64,000 nt of DNA from Pachyseris speciosa (Eukaryota; Cnidaria; Anthozoa; Scleractinia; Pachyseridae). Below, one piece after another: positions 40,701 to 55,300 of this stretch; positions within the stretch are counted from its first letter, which is position 1; the number at the start of each line of letters is the position of its first letter. The position numbers were made by a program, and so were the translations under genes. The notes under the pieces are model-generated. The model was not told where the DNA came from. It did not search any database and saw only the letters and a list, made by a program, of their open reading frames with translations. The stretch is taken from positions 57,501 to 121,500 of the forward strand of contig JAEMWC010001505.1 of assembly GCA_016490735.1 (NCBI GenBank), given 5' to 3'.

Positions 40701-43700
40701 TTTCCATGCACCTTCATTTTATTCCATTTTTAACGAAAGTGAAAAAGGAAAATTCAAAATTAAAATCAATATGTTTGATTGTCGAATTAAAGAAAAGTCA
40801 CTGTCGAGACCTGTTTTTAATTTTCGTCGTTTTCTAATGAAATAAAAAATAAAAACGACTTTCCTTTTTTCGATTTTCTTATTTTCCGTCTATATCAAAA
40901 ACGATAATTGCCACCATTGTTCTTAAAATCTAATGTTATAAAAATTGAATCCCTCGTACTCTAGATCTTTCTCTCATTGAATGAATATAGAACACACCGC
41001 TCGCGTGTGAGAAACTAGAAATCAAAATCCCCATTTCAATTTTGGTCTTCGATGAAAATCAAAAATTGAATACCGGACAAAAACACCTTGCAGGGGAGGG
41101 GAGCGTACACTGCCGACATTGTTAGGCTCGGTTACTAAGTAAACAAAGATGGCGGCCGACGAAAGCCGTAAAATTCCTTATGAAATCGGTGCGAAGAAAA
41201 GTGCTTCGGTTGGTACAAGTTTAAACCTTTGCCGGATGCACATACCTACAGGATCAGACTGCAGGGATGTACACTCACGCAGGGATATACACTCACAAGA
41301 ATCTTCAATCTCGAAGGAGGTGGGCCCACTAGAAAGAAGAAGAGACTTTAATATAAGGCCATTTCACTTTGTTAAGCTTAAGCTTTAATTAAAAGTTTGT
41401 AACAGCAAGACCTATCATTGATTAGAGGGGGTGGGGTGGGGTGGGGGGGGGGAGGCTAGTGCAAATGGGGGGAGGGTCATTAAATTTTATGTAGCCAAAA
41501 ACGGGAGGGTCACCAAAAATTCCAAAGTTGAACTGAACTTTGTACCTCTTCCCTCAACATATTAATTTTGTTTCCCCTTGGGAACCTTGCTTTTTCAAAC
41601 AACCAAAAGATTAAGTGTGAATTCTCCATAAAGAACTAGAAAGCAAGGTGGAAAAGCTGAAGCATATGGAGTTGGAGGTCATGCACCCGAAGATCAAAAA
41701 CAAATCTGAACTTTCAGCACGTGAATAAACAATACTGAATCAGTCCACACCAAGTGTTACAGTTGTGATTAAATACAAATACAGTCTATTACAGTTGTAT
41801 TTATTAACTTGCTTATGTGGAATAAGGGGGGAGGGGAGGGGGCTTAAAAGAGAGGGGTAGCTTAATAACTTTCTTCCTCTGAAACGGGGGGCTTATTTGA
41901 GCGGGGGTAGGGGGGTGTAATGGAGGATTTACAGTATATTTTTCATGGGGCAAACGATCGGCCTTCCTTTCAAAAGGAATTTACATCAGTTGGTCAAGAG
42001 AACAATAGGAGCAGCATCATAGAAGTAATTAGGGACCTGCCATTTATTAGAGGGGGGAGGGCTGGTGCAATTTTTTTCTCTAGGTTCAATTCAATTCAAT
42101 TCAATTCAATTTATTCACACTTATTTGGCTGAAATACAAATGTTTATAATAGAAATAAATAATAAACAAGCAGAGCATTATATTAATATGTGATTTTACC
42201 TTCTAGGGGAGAAGTGCGTAGTGGCCAAAGGAGCAAAGCTTTCGTGTTGGCCACTACCTCTGTGCAATTACAGATATGGGGGAAGTAGAATGTAACACTA
42301 ATTATAGAGTTCTAGTGATTAAATTAGAGTCGAAAATACATCAGTAAGGCAAACTGTACAATTACTTAAGTATAAAATAATATAACTGTTTTTTTTTTAA
42401 AATTATGTTTGGCTATCAAGTAGGAAAAGTTTGTATTGCTTCTTAAGAGGTGAATTTTTTTTTCAGGTGAAATTTTTTTATGCCCTTCCCCAATTTCCTA
42501 CAGAAAAGCTGTAACCCTCCCCCTTGTATGACCCAAAAACGTTATGACCCTCCCCACGCTAAAAGATATTTCAATCCTATACACCTTTTTGATCTTGTAT
42601 TTTATAAAGGGAGGGGGTGAGGGTTGATAATTTTTTTTTCACACCAAAGAATTTTCTTTATATTAGTGAATGTTATTTACTTTTTCTTTATCAACCTACT
42701 GTTCCCTAATCTTATACCTCCCCTCCAACCCCAAAATGTTTTTTTTTTTCTGAGGGGAGGTGGGGGTTGAGAGCAAAGTCTCAACTATGTAAAATGGGGT
42801 TGGAAGGCCCGCACCTGGGCCAACACAACTCCTACTCGCATGTTTACTGCTTATGTTTAGCTTCTTGTATGTTTCCAGCAGATTTACATGATGAATTAGA
42901 GGATTTGCATGTTAGTAACTAAAAAGAGCCATGTGCTTGAATGTCGCATACTTTGTATTTGGACCTCAAAGGTCATTTCTGGGTTATCTGGACGCTTGTT
43001 TGCTGGAACCCATGTTGTTTCTGTTTAACGACTGAGTGTGGTTTTCTCGCCCTTTGAGGCATTTTATCTCAGTTTGGTTTGGCTCATTTCAGTGCGTCCA
43101 TTGACCGTACAGCCAGTCTTGATATCTTTGTAAGGATAAGGATTTTGAGCTGTGTAATAATCTTTATCTTGCAATATTCATATTGCCAGGCCTGGCCATT
43201 CGTTTTTGCAGCAAGATGTTACATTTATATCATGGCTATTTGTCATTCGATCCTTTCATTAGCACTGTAGCTTCTAAGAGAGCTATGCAGTACGTGAAAT
43301 TGATCCCTTAGCTTCGTTATGGTTGTGCTTTCTCATCATTTTGCTCCGCTCTGTAACTGCGGTTCTTAGTATTTTCCTCCTTTTGCCAATGCCAGTTTAT
43401 TGGCTCTGCTTTTAGTACGCCATAAAATGTGAACCTGCTGAAAACATACAAGAAGCTAAATATAAAGGTCAAAAGACCAAAATATAAGCAGCAAGCATGC
43501 GAGTAGGAGTCACGTAGGCCTTGCAACCCCATTTTATGGGTTTAATTCCAAATTTTCGACGATCATCACCGCCCCTTTCATATGAGAGTTCCCCCCGGGT
43601 TTAGGCACTTGAGAAAGAATGTGACTTTGACGCTTTACTTTCAATCCCAGAAAAGAACACTTTTTTGGAGCGAGGTTACTGGGTGAGAGGGCACATCACC

Positions 43701-46700
43701 TCCCATGGGAGAGTATTAATGATTACTATTAACAAATGTTATTTATTAAAAGTTGGAGGTCATCGTTTTCAAGTTTTATACTTATACTTACTTATACTTA
43801 CTTATCCTCTCCCCGTCGGGGCTTTTCAGGGATAGTTTACAATGCTTCACTAGGGTGAGATCGGACGTCAGCCTGTAAAGGCGCCTCTGGCTGCCGCTAT
43901 CAGTCCATATTTGATCTCACCCACCCACCCAACCCACACATGAATGTCAAAGACAGACGAAAGGTAGAGATAGACCACAACACCGGGAACTACGTCCCCT
44001 ACTCTTATCGAACAGTGTGTGGGTTCTTTAACGTCCCACAGATTATAAGGTGCAAGTGTTGTGAGACGGGACCTACGGTTTATCGTCCTTATCCGAGAAG
44101 ACTAGAAAGTCTAACCATTTGCAGATGCTATTACAAAGGCAGCACTTTTCTCCTCAATTATTTAAAGACCCTAAGTGTTGGTCCGGCCGGGGTTTGAACC
44201 CGCGACCTCCCGCACGCTAGTCCGGTGCTCTACCACTGAGCTAACCGGTCTTTGGGGTCTTTGTTTTCAAGACACCCCAGTAGAAGGTTTTATGGAAGAA
44301 AGTGAGCAAGAACTGGATACCGATGAAAGTCTCTCTGGGGAAGATAGTGACAGCTTGACAGAGAATGAGGAGTGTGGTGACTAAACCTTAAATATTGTGA
44401 TGCTCCATTGAGGGCTATAATGTGAGCTTGATTAATTTACACTTTCCCAACATTTAATATGTGTGGATTAGTTGGTCCTGACAGAAAATCTTCAAGAATG
44501 TTTAGTTGTAAGATGTTTTGTTTGATATGCAAAGACCACTTTTTATGCAATAGTTAACATACATGTAGGGTTGTTGGGTTGTTCAGGTTGATCATTATTA
44601 AAGTTTAAAATGATAACTGTACAAGGGGCTTACTTGCTTAATAATATATTGTATTTGGTTATTTGTTTTTAGTTTAAGTGAACAGCAATGTTTACAAAAT
44701 ATGGTACGGCCCTCCCCAAAGCCCAGCTTAAATTTTTGGTGACCCTCCACTTTTTGGCTACATAAAATTTAATGACCCCCCCCCCCCCCCGCTCCGTATC
44801 AATCAATGAAAGGTCTTGCTGTTACAAACTTTTAATTAAAGCTTAAGCTTAACAAAGTGAAATGGCCTTATGCTTACGGTAGGCCAGGACCTCTAGCTTA
44901 TCGCATGAAGTACTTGGAAGTACGGAAGAAGTTTATCACTTGCTCACAAATGCGGTCATTCTTGACATTTCCGTATATATTAAAGTCTCTTCTTCTTTCT
45001 AGTGGGCCCACCTCCTTCGAGATTGAAGATTCTTGTGAGCGTATATCCCTGCGTGAGTGTACATCCCTGCAGTCTGATCCTGTAGGTATGTGCATCCGGC
45101 AAAGGTTTAAACTTGTACCAACCGAAGCACTTTTCTTCGCACCGATTTCATAAGGAATTTTACGGCTTTCGTCGGCCGCCATCTTTGTTTACTTAGTAAC
45201 CGAGCCTAACAATGTCGGCAGTGTACGCTCCCCTCCCCTGCAAGGTGTTTTTGTCCGGTATTCAATTTTTGATTTTCATCGAAGACCAAAATTGAAATGG
45301 GGATTTTGATTTCTAGTTTCTCACACGCGAGCGGTGTGTTCTATATTCATTCAATGAGAGAAAAATCTAGAGTACGAGGGATTCAATTTTTATAACATTA
45401 GATTTTAAGAACAATGGTGGTAATTTTCGTTTTTGATATAGACGGAAAATATATCAATATAGATATAGACGGAAAATATTATTTCATTAGAAAACGACGA
45501 AAATTAAAAACAGGTCTTGACAGTGATTTTTCTTTAATTCGACAATCAAACATATTGATTTCAATTTTGAATTTTCCTTTTTCAATTTCGTTAAAAATGG
45601 AATGAAATTAAGGTGCATGGAAATTGATTTTGATTTTCAATTTTTAATACTGGATGAAAATCAAATGGACGAAAACCACACGGACCGTACACGCATTCTT
45701 TACCCCCGAACCCATTATTAAACGACAACATTTTCGAATTACACCTTTTGCTGGTCATTACCAGAAATATACTTTCAATAACGCAGGTATCAGGTTCATT
45801 AACGTGAAAATCCATTCATCTTGACGAATCGTCATTCATTTTCGTTTTTTACAAATTCATTAACCAGTTTTGCATATTCATAAACATTCATTGACACGTA
45901 TTCTTGGATTGCACCTGACCTCACGGCGGCCATGTTGGTGGAAAAAAACAATAGCGAAAAAGTCTTTTGGGAATTTGACTCTATTATTATGCAAACCTTG
46001 AACTACAATTTTCTATTGTTTTGGCACCAACATGGCCGTCTTATCAGGTGAGTGCAATCAAAGAATAGGCAAGCATTTGCCCTTTCGGTCATTCTACAGT
46101 GCTAGTATACAAACATAAACGTCTTCCCGTTTTTTAGTTCAATAAGCGGATAACAAACTTTCAATAATGCGAAAGGGTTTCCACACAAAATCGGGGTACG
46201 ATTCGTTTCAATGAATGCATTTCGACGTCAATTAAGGTGATACCTGCGTTATTTAAAGTATATTTTCTGGTAATGACCAGCAAAAGGTGAATGTTTTCAT
46301 AAAGCGATACCACTGGGAATATTTGTGGGCGGTTATAGTGCCGACGTATCATCAGCATGCTCGCAACAGCCAGAACTTCACTATACAATTATCTTAATGG
46401 AAAGGTTCATATTTCAAGCTTTATTCTACCCCAACTTTGTGTGAAAACCCTTTTGTGTTATCAAAATTTTATTCTCCTTATTTAACTAAGAAACTGCGTT
46501 ACTGTTTGTATATTAGCATTATAGAGTGCCTAGCCTGCGGTGCAGGCAGACTTGTCACTGCTCAAAACCGTCTTTCTGCGCAACGGCTCCCAAAAGCTTG
46601 TTCTGCTATCCCACAGGTTTGCAGGGTTATCTGTATCCGTTTCTGATTGGCTAGATCTCTTAAGCGCTTTGTGATTGGACATTAATTTACGCAACAACGC

Positions 46701-49700
46701 GTACGTTGGAAAATAACCTTAAAGGCCGCAACATGCAGCAGTTTGAAAATTGAAAAAATTCTACTTCAACAGGAAAACTCGCTTCGCATGCTTCTTGTTG
46801 TCGAAATACATTCGTGAATTTGACGTCAGGCTACGGTATATCTTTTATTTTCTAGTGCCTTCCAATCAGGATTTTCTTGTACGTTCCACGCGCTAACATT
46901 TAACCAAGGATTCGATGTCTTCGCCGGTCACTTTTCTCTCTGCACATGGTACCGGTTTAAACGGCCATTTCTCTTTCATAGTTTGTGTGCGTGTGTGCAC
47001 GTTTGTGTTTGTGTGGTGTGTGCGTATTTTGCTATGTAAGCAATATTGTTATCTGTACTGTTTGCATAATGACAATTTTCTTTTATCGACGCATCAACTG
47101 CAGTTTAGTTTTTATTTTTTCCCACCCAAATCATTCGCTCTTTCCTCGTTCAACCTTGCTTGTTTCTTCAGCACAGTTTCTACAGAGACTAGGGATGTAT
47201 TTATTTTCGATCGATCGCAAAGATATATTCATACTTCGGCGATTGCGTCGAATAGACCTCGTTAGCTTGTACATTTTGTTTTTCCAATGTAGGTCATGTG
47301 ATGTTCCCATGGGAATTACCTCTTGTCTTTTTATAAATTATGCGTACATATTCAAGGAAACAACACGAAAATTCAAAGAAACAGTTCTCTAGGGTGACAT
47401 CACATGACCTACATTGGGAAAACAATTCATACAAGCTAAAGAGGTTTATTGTTTCCATCCCTTCGCAAGCAATACTCTCGTGACTTTTTTGTTTTACACG
47501 ACAGCATAAAGTACGATAAACGTTCGAATCTCATATAGCCTTTATCATATTTTGAAGTACAAAGCAAATTTCTTTGTTTTGTATGAAAGTACAAATATAT
47601 TTTTAGCATTGCGGAGTATTGCGTGATTTGTTGCGTAAGTAGATCTCCAATCACAAAGCGCGTAAGAAAAGTAGCGAATCAGAAACGGATACAGATATCT
47701 CGGCAAACCTGCGGGATATCAGAATAAGCTTTTGGGAGCCTTTGCGCAGACTGTGTATACCGGTGGTTTCCACTGTCTGCGACGCAGGCCCATAATGTAA
47801 ACGGTAGCCTAAAATAGTGTAAACGGTTGCCTATACGTGTGAATATATGTTTATAAATATGCAATTTGAACGACGATTCGTAAAAAATGAATGCATTTTG
47901 ACATTAATGAAGGTGATACCCACGTTACTGAAAGTATATTTTCTGGTTATTGACCAGCAAAAGGTGAAGTAAACAATTAAGATATGTCATCCATTTTAAG
48001 ATGGAACTGAACATTGAGCCTGAGAAAGGTTGGAAAACAGAGGATATGTTCGTGCCTTCTGGTGTACACATTGATTCACAATACACTGAACCAGATAAGC
48101 AAGAGGACAAAGATAGTGGAGAACAGCCATTCACCTACACCATGGGGATAGGTGGCATGATTATGAATGGATGTTATGGAAGAAACTACACGAAAGGAGA
48201 TCCGTGTTACGCTGCCAAGAGGATGACAACCAAATGCCTTGTAAGTAGACACCGAAATATTTTTCACTCTTGCCCTGATAACTTCATTCCATTTTTTACG
48301 TTTTTTTTTTCTGTTTCCCCGATATTCGATATGTTTATCTTTCTTTGTTTCTTTGTTTCTTCCTTCCTTCCTTCCTTTCGTTTTTTCTTCCTTCCTTTCT
48401 TCGCTATCAGTCTCAGGATTGAACAATGCTCGAAAGCGAACTGAAAAAGAAGGAAAACGTATACTATTCTAGGCATGCGTAACCTTTTCTGTCTCATTCT
48501 TATTAAGGATCTTATTGATGGCGCTGCATTTATTGGAGTCGGTTTTGATGGGCGTGGTGACTACAGCCCCGAATCACGAAAAATGAGCATTATTCAGAGG
48601 TCTTGTGCGGGAAAAGCGTCGTAAGTTTTAAATTCATTACATATAGTTTTTTGCCACTTTTTAAGAAATGATGTTATTATGATACTCATCACGAAAGAAA
48701 CACCATCAATATTGTTGAAAAACGTATTAATATCCAGAAGGTAAACTGTCGAATTAAAAGCCAGTTGATTTAATCACGTGCGAGGACCTTTATACCGAAA
48801 TTCATTAAACTGAGAAGCCTGGGAAGGGCTTTTATTGCAGCCTGAGGGGAAATACGGGGTTGAATGACTGAAACAATGCAATCCGCAATTCAATTATATG
48901 AATTTCATATTTAAGTAACTAAACACGTGGGAGGCTGGGAGAATACGAGACAGTCATGGCATTACTTAATTTTTTTGTTGGGATCATTTGCGGTTCAGGA
49001 TCATTTGCGGTCGCGGGAACATTTGCAGACCCGTACAGCCCTCATACCGGTTGGGCACCAAGTGTAAAAATATGGCCGTCAAGTGTAAAAATATTATTTA
49101 CACAATAGTTTGGTGCATTTTTTGGTATTTCGTATATTGCAAATATAGTCGTTTGGTAATAATAGGGGAGCTTTAGCAACGACGACGGCCACGGCAACGA
49201 AAAAGTCTTTTGCAAACTACAAATTCTCGTTTCTGTAACTCTTTCGTGATTATTTCAATTTGTTTAGCTTGTAAAATGCTGACGAACTATCCAGAGACTA
49301 AATTACTATAAACGGCGTTCAAGTAAGAGAAAAAAAGTTAAATTTACCGTAACGCAATCACTTTCTCGAGAAAACCCAAACGTCGACCATTTCACGTTGT
49401 TGCTTTGCAGAGGACTGTAAACACATGTACCAAAACACCCGAGCGGGGTTATATAGCTATGGCCACGGGATAGGGTATCATTTTTGCCAATTTTGGCATA
49501 GCGTTCCCTGCGTGATCCTTTCATAGCGTGCCTATATTGTATCAGCTACAAAATACCCAGCTAAGCGAAAAAAAAAAAAAATTCATAAATGTTGTGTTTT
49601 TTCCGCGGCGGTAAGCCGTTGTTCATGTTTGTATCGTTCCCTATTAGCCTGCCGAATCCGGCTTTTGTTTCACACTTTCCGGTTTTTTCGGGTTTGGTCC

Positions 49701-52307
49701 TTAAATAGGGTATCGATTTTCGTTTGCTTCATCCTTAAATAGGGTCAGGGTTTTAGACCCTTCGCGGCACACACCTATCCGAGATTTATAGGAGTACAAC
49801 CCCTCCCCCCCCCCCCTGCCCACTCTGCTATTTTCTTATTGAAAACAACATATAACACAAGCTAAATAATTTTCAACAGCGCGCAAGGTCATTAATCTTT
49901 ACATAAAACTGAAGAATTTAGTTTGTAGGAGGCATCGCCTTTATACAATGTCAGCGCTCGGAAAATCTACGAAATGAAACCATAAAGCAAGTTTTCTTTG
50001 CCTTTTATTTGTGGCATATAATTCTCCCACAACCCTGCGCGTTCCACACTTTTCGAGGCATCAGAAGAATGAAAATCCTTAAATTTAGTATTCTTTAATT
50101 TACTGGCCGCCATCTCAAAGTTATGAATCAGTATTGCTTGTTTATCTGGGCAGACACATGAATCGATGTCGGACTCCGATTAAGAAATAATCTCATAAAA
50201 CAGCCACAGATTCGTCCAATGTGGCCTTACCTTCATGGTTTCGTTAGTCTGCTACGAAATAGCAACTGCACAGAATGTGTTCCCTATTATCCCATCCAAA
50301 AGATAAGAAGTAAAACGCGCAGAGCAGATCTTTCTGATTCCAAAAAGCATCCCTTAACACGGTGCGTTTTCAATGTGAAAAGTGGCATTTTCCAGAAATA
50401 CGAGATGAGACGAGATGAAGCCATTACTGAGGGAAAATGCACCTTCGAGAGGTTTGTTTTCTTTCCACTCCGGTCGCCATTTTGTTTTAAGCTATTTCAG
50501 TGGTCATTTGTATTCCCCATAACAATAGAAAGTCCGCTGTACATATGAACCGGCAAAAAAAGATCAAAAATAAGCGCGAATTTTGCAGGAATTTGCAGTA
50601 AATACAAAATTAATGCCGCATCTTACAATACCCTAGGAAGTCATTTTAACCTTAAAGAATTTATTTAGCAGAAACATGGGCCTGCTTCTTATGCTCTCTT
50701 GATTTCCGAATAATCTGCGGTGCATAGATCATGTAGGCGCCCATAAAAGCCCTTGGTGGCCTCTTTGTTTAAACAGCCCGCCATCTTGAATACGAGCCCG
50801 CAATCCAAACCACTTGCTGTCAGGGATTTCTGGCTATGTCCATTTTCAAATCTCGGAATTGTGTGAGTCGATTTCGCTGAAATTTGGTGGATGATGGAAT
50901 TACACCATGAGTGTCGTCTTATAGACGGTTCGCGATTTACGGTGAAATTGTGAGCTGCTAAATTTAGAACTGGCAAAAAGCAATATATGTGTCCGAGTTT
51001 TCTGATTGAGAGGTGCAATAAAGTAAATGGTTTAATTTCTTAGTGACAAGGGATAACCTCTTCAGTTTTTCAAGACTCCTTGAAAGTTATTGGCTTCCAT
51101 AGGAGTAAAACTGTGAAACTTAAGACTTTGATGCGTCTGACCTTCTTTGTGAAGTTTGTTTTGCAAGTTTGCTTCTGTCACATCACGGTATAGCATATTA
51201 AGTTTATCTCCCTGGTATATCAGTTCCTGAAGTTCTATACCATTATAAAAACTCGGACACAAACTTACAGTATTTTCCTTCTCCGAACATCGAACGAGTC
51301 CGCTAATGTATTCAAAAATGTGCAAGAACACTCCGAACACACATTAGGGCCATTTATACGGCAGAAAATAAGACGCGTCTTATGTAAGACGCGACTTAAA
51401 TAAGACGCGAACTGATCGTATAAATGGTACAAAATAAGCGTTCGCGTCTTATTTAAGTCGCGTCTTACATAAGACGCGTCTTATCTTAGAACAGGGTTTT
51501 CAGCTGTTCTTATTTTGTCCGCGTCTTAATTAAGACGTGAACTTCCTCGTATAAATGGTTTCGCGTCCTAAATAAGACGTGAACTGCAAGTGCGCTTGCA
51601 TAAAAACAACAGCAACAGGAGCTTGTCTTATGATTAGATAGCGTAATTGGTTGCAAAGCTTTGCAAAAGATGGCCAGGAGAGCCAAAAGTGAATTCAGCA
51701 CCTTCCTTCTTTAACTTGCCATCAGTCGCACCAATCCGTATATCGCTTTTTTCCGACTCTTCTCGGATTTCTGTTGATTTCTTTGTATGCTACGGCGTGG
51801 TCTTCATAAGAAAAAAAATCTCTGAGAAAGTCTCTTCTTAAAATAACAGGACAGCACGCTTTTGTTTCTTGCTACAGCGCTCCATCTTGGCGGGTAAGCG
51901 AGGCTGTATCAAAAATAAGACGCGAACCACTTATACGAAATCTTCGCGTCTTATGTAGGACGCGAAGGTATAAACGGTACAGTTCGCGTCCTATTTAAGT
52001 TGCGTCTTAGATAAGACGCGTCTTATTTTCTCCCGTATAAATGACCCTATTGTATTGAATAAATTAAGAATAAATTTGGAATGTAAAAGTCTTCTCATAA
52101 ATATTCCGTGCATCGTCGGCATCAGTCGCACAGTTCGTGCATCTTTTTAAATAAACACATACGTAATGAGATTAAAAACTCATGTTAATCCAAGACGCGT
52201 TGCGCGCCGCGCTGAATTTCGCACAAACGGAAAATACACAAATCACCAGTGAGCCTATTTTGCGAAAATAATCCACGTTCACCTTGCTTCTTTCCCCTAG
52301 TATCGCT

Positions 52308-52338
<31 letters not shown>

Positions 52339-55300
52339 CGCCGTGGTTTTATTAACATCCTTTCTCTTCATTTGCGTCGATATTTTCAACAAGAGTCGCG
52401 AATAAGGAAAAGACCGTGAAGGCGGCTGGTGTTGTTCTTGAATTTCGCGTCACGCGAAATTGTTTGTTGGCAGGTTCTTGTTAAAAATCCGTTTAATTTG
52501 GGGTCAACCTGTAGAAATTTCTTGACAAACTTCTTGGAGTATTGTCTTACATTGTCAGGCTGTTGCCTCCCTGAATTTGTTTCGTAATTACTCTTGCAAA
52601 ACGTGACGTTTGTCCCGTTACTTTGTTGATACACTGTCGCTGCCAAATGACCTCTCGAAGTTGACAGCGCTTTAACCCGAAAGGAAGATGCCCTCCATTT
52701 CAGACCTTGCTTACCGAGTATTTTTAAGCAAAAAAGGGGCCGATTTCATACTTCCGAACATGTATCTGTCGTAGCGACTTGGCGAATATTTTGACCATGT
52801 AGTTCGATTTTCTCTGCAAATGAACCAGACACAAAGCGCTTCTTTGCATCCGATATGAGCTTCCATCGAGTCAGCTGTAGAGTCGAACGCCGTTAATTTC
52901 TCTTCGCAGGATTTCTATAATGACAAGGTAAGCCTTATGGAGCACTTACCTTATAATATATGGACTAGGAATATTCAAGGGACGTATTTAATTTTTGGAA
53001 TCCTTTACCACGTCGCCTTAAGTTAGCCATAAACGCAAGCGAGACGGTCGACTTCCCTCGCTCCTCAGTCGCTGAAAGCTTTAAATGATGGACCACATAT
53101 ATTTGCAGCGTTTTTGGAGGAACAGTTGACTTTCCTAGGCACGAAAAGATTCAAATAAATCACAAAGATATATAAAAAATAAATCGATGCTCATTTCGTT
53201 GTTATGAGTTATTGTGATAGTCACGCCACTGGGACTTAGTGGGAGAATCTGGCAAACCAATCAGATCGCAAAAACGAACGATAGAGACGGTTGAAGACAA
53301 TAACAAAAGTGCGAAAGGCCTCTTGGGTGAACATGCGCGGCTTTAAGATCGTTTATCTGGGGCACGTCCACTGCTGTTTAAATCATTTTTGCTGCCAGCT
53401 GCGCATCCGAGCCAAATTTCAAGGTTTGGTTCCACAATTCAGATCAAAGGGAGCAGAGGAGTCCTATTTGACCGTATTTCCAGTTTACAGTTGCAGCGTG
53501 AATTGATCTTCCTGGTTAGACTCACCGTACGTAAGTGATCAGACAGCAAACAAGCAATCGTGTTACGCTGCTGTAGCTGTCAACGCTGTTGTTGAAATCC
53601 TATCCGCATACAGTGTGCTTTTCACTAGTGGTGACTAACAGTAAAGAAAGAGACAAGGGATGAAAGCGATTTCGGTCAAATTTTGAATCGCCCTTAAATC
53701 GCTAACAGTTGAATGAAAATGCTTCATTTTCAGCAAGTGGTGTGGAAATAATATTCTCTCGTCGGCCTTAAAAAGAAATAAACCAGAAAGCTAATTAAAT
53801 TCAACTTTCGGGGAACGATTTTGTAAGCATTTTGGGTTCGCTTTCGCACAATGTGTACCGGAGGATACCGGTGACGGAAAAACGTCAATAGTTCTTACAA
53901 GATGCATTATGCGCAAGATCGGAAGTAATTTTAACAAGTAATTCTAACTGTTATTTGAATAATGAGCGATTTCGTTCAGGAGATTGAGCGATTCCATGTT
54001 ATCGCCGCTTATAGTACCACTCGACGACTCCGTTTTCGAAACATATTTGAGATCAGTTGTTTTGATTTCAAGTAGTAACGGTTGATTTCACATCCTCTCG
54101 GCATGCGGCATGCTTGACTTCCGTTTCCGTCACCGGTATCCTCCAGTCCACTGCGAAATAGTCACGTGGTACTCAGTTTCTCTTTTTTTTACTCTCGGCA
54201 CTTCGTGCCTCGTACGGAAAGCTTCGCTTTCCGGAATCGTCGCCCGACGATTGTCACGGATAGGCTTTCAACAGCAACGTGACAGCAGCGTGACAGCAGC
54301 GTGACAGCAGCGTGACAACAGCGTAACACGATCACTTGTATGTGGTTTGATCACGTACGGTGATTCAAATCGACAAGATCGATTCGCGCTGCAATTGTAC
54401 GGTGAACTTAACTGGAATTAAGGTTTAAGAGGACTCCTCTGCTCCCTGTGTTTAGGTCATCCTTTTATGATGGTGTTCTGGGTCTCTTCAAGCATGCTTA
54501 ATTGGCTTAATATTTGATCCCTCTTGGATCAGGATGTCCACATTGGCTAAAATGTTATCCAGTTTACTAAGCGGCTCCTAATGTTTTTCTCAGGTTTTTT
54601 TTTTAGCTAAGTGTTAAGATATTTTTTGTTTGCCCACAATAAGGTGTTAGGCCCCGACGAAGCGATCAAACATTTCGTTCAACATTGTGTTTCAGTTTGG
54701 TACACAAAGCGTTCGGTAGCTAAATGGGAAAACAATGTTGAGCAAACAAAGGTTAAAGTGAAGCCACAGACAGCTTTTTACGTATATCTGCTAAAATTAT
54801 GACGTGACGCTTCGATTAGTTTCTTTTTATCGGTTGTACAATATGCTTTGTCGACAAGGGTGGCTAAACGAAAAGAGATTTGCTCGTTACGTGAAATGAT
54901 AGACATGGTAGCTTATCATAATTTTGTAAAAGCAACACAGGTGAATCACGTGCAAAAAATAAGTCATTCAAACCCTAAAAATATCATCACGCGTTCAGCC
55001 AAAATAACAGTTTTCTTAACGTTTTTAAGACACAAAAAGCGGCTAAATAGTTATAGGCTATCACCATAACGCTACTTTGTTTTTCAAGTGTATATGAAGC
55101 GCTGTAATCATTACATTCAGGCTCTCTGGTTCAAAATCTTTGCCTTCCTTTTTTTGTTTTTGTCTGTTTTTGTTATCTCGTCGTGAAATCGCTTGTGCAA
55201 AGTGTTAAGTTCAGCAGGCTCGTAACTTTTGATTACGTCGGTAATTTCCTTCTCTGGACTTTTTCCAGACAGACAGCCAAAAAACAGTGTTTTCCGAATT

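Larger units (their letters stand above)
40631..45690. mobile_element. 5-kb element with about 0.9-kb inverted arms
   Basis: Arms 40631-41522 and 44729-45690 are inverted copies; the right arm keeps an extra segment of about 70-100 bp that the left arm has lost near 41353. The core (41523-44728) is non-coding and carries nested repeats. Each arm carries the same ATG-started frame facing inward. It may be a long-TIR transposon or an inverted duplication. Confidence 0.75.

Noticed and set aside
44175..44384. Frame beginning MLVRPGFEPATSRTLVRCSTTE
   Set aside because: Reads through the tRNA-like head of a SINE.
48001..48444. 147-codon frame starting at exon 4 and running on
   Set aside because: Past 48240 it enters intron 4 and a TTTC-rich tract; the gtaagt donor and exon 5 fit the MACPF frame.
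53520..54365. CRISPR-like array (gcgtgacagca units)
   Set aside because: Units are contiguous with no unique spacers; they form a minisatellite in a fold-back element.
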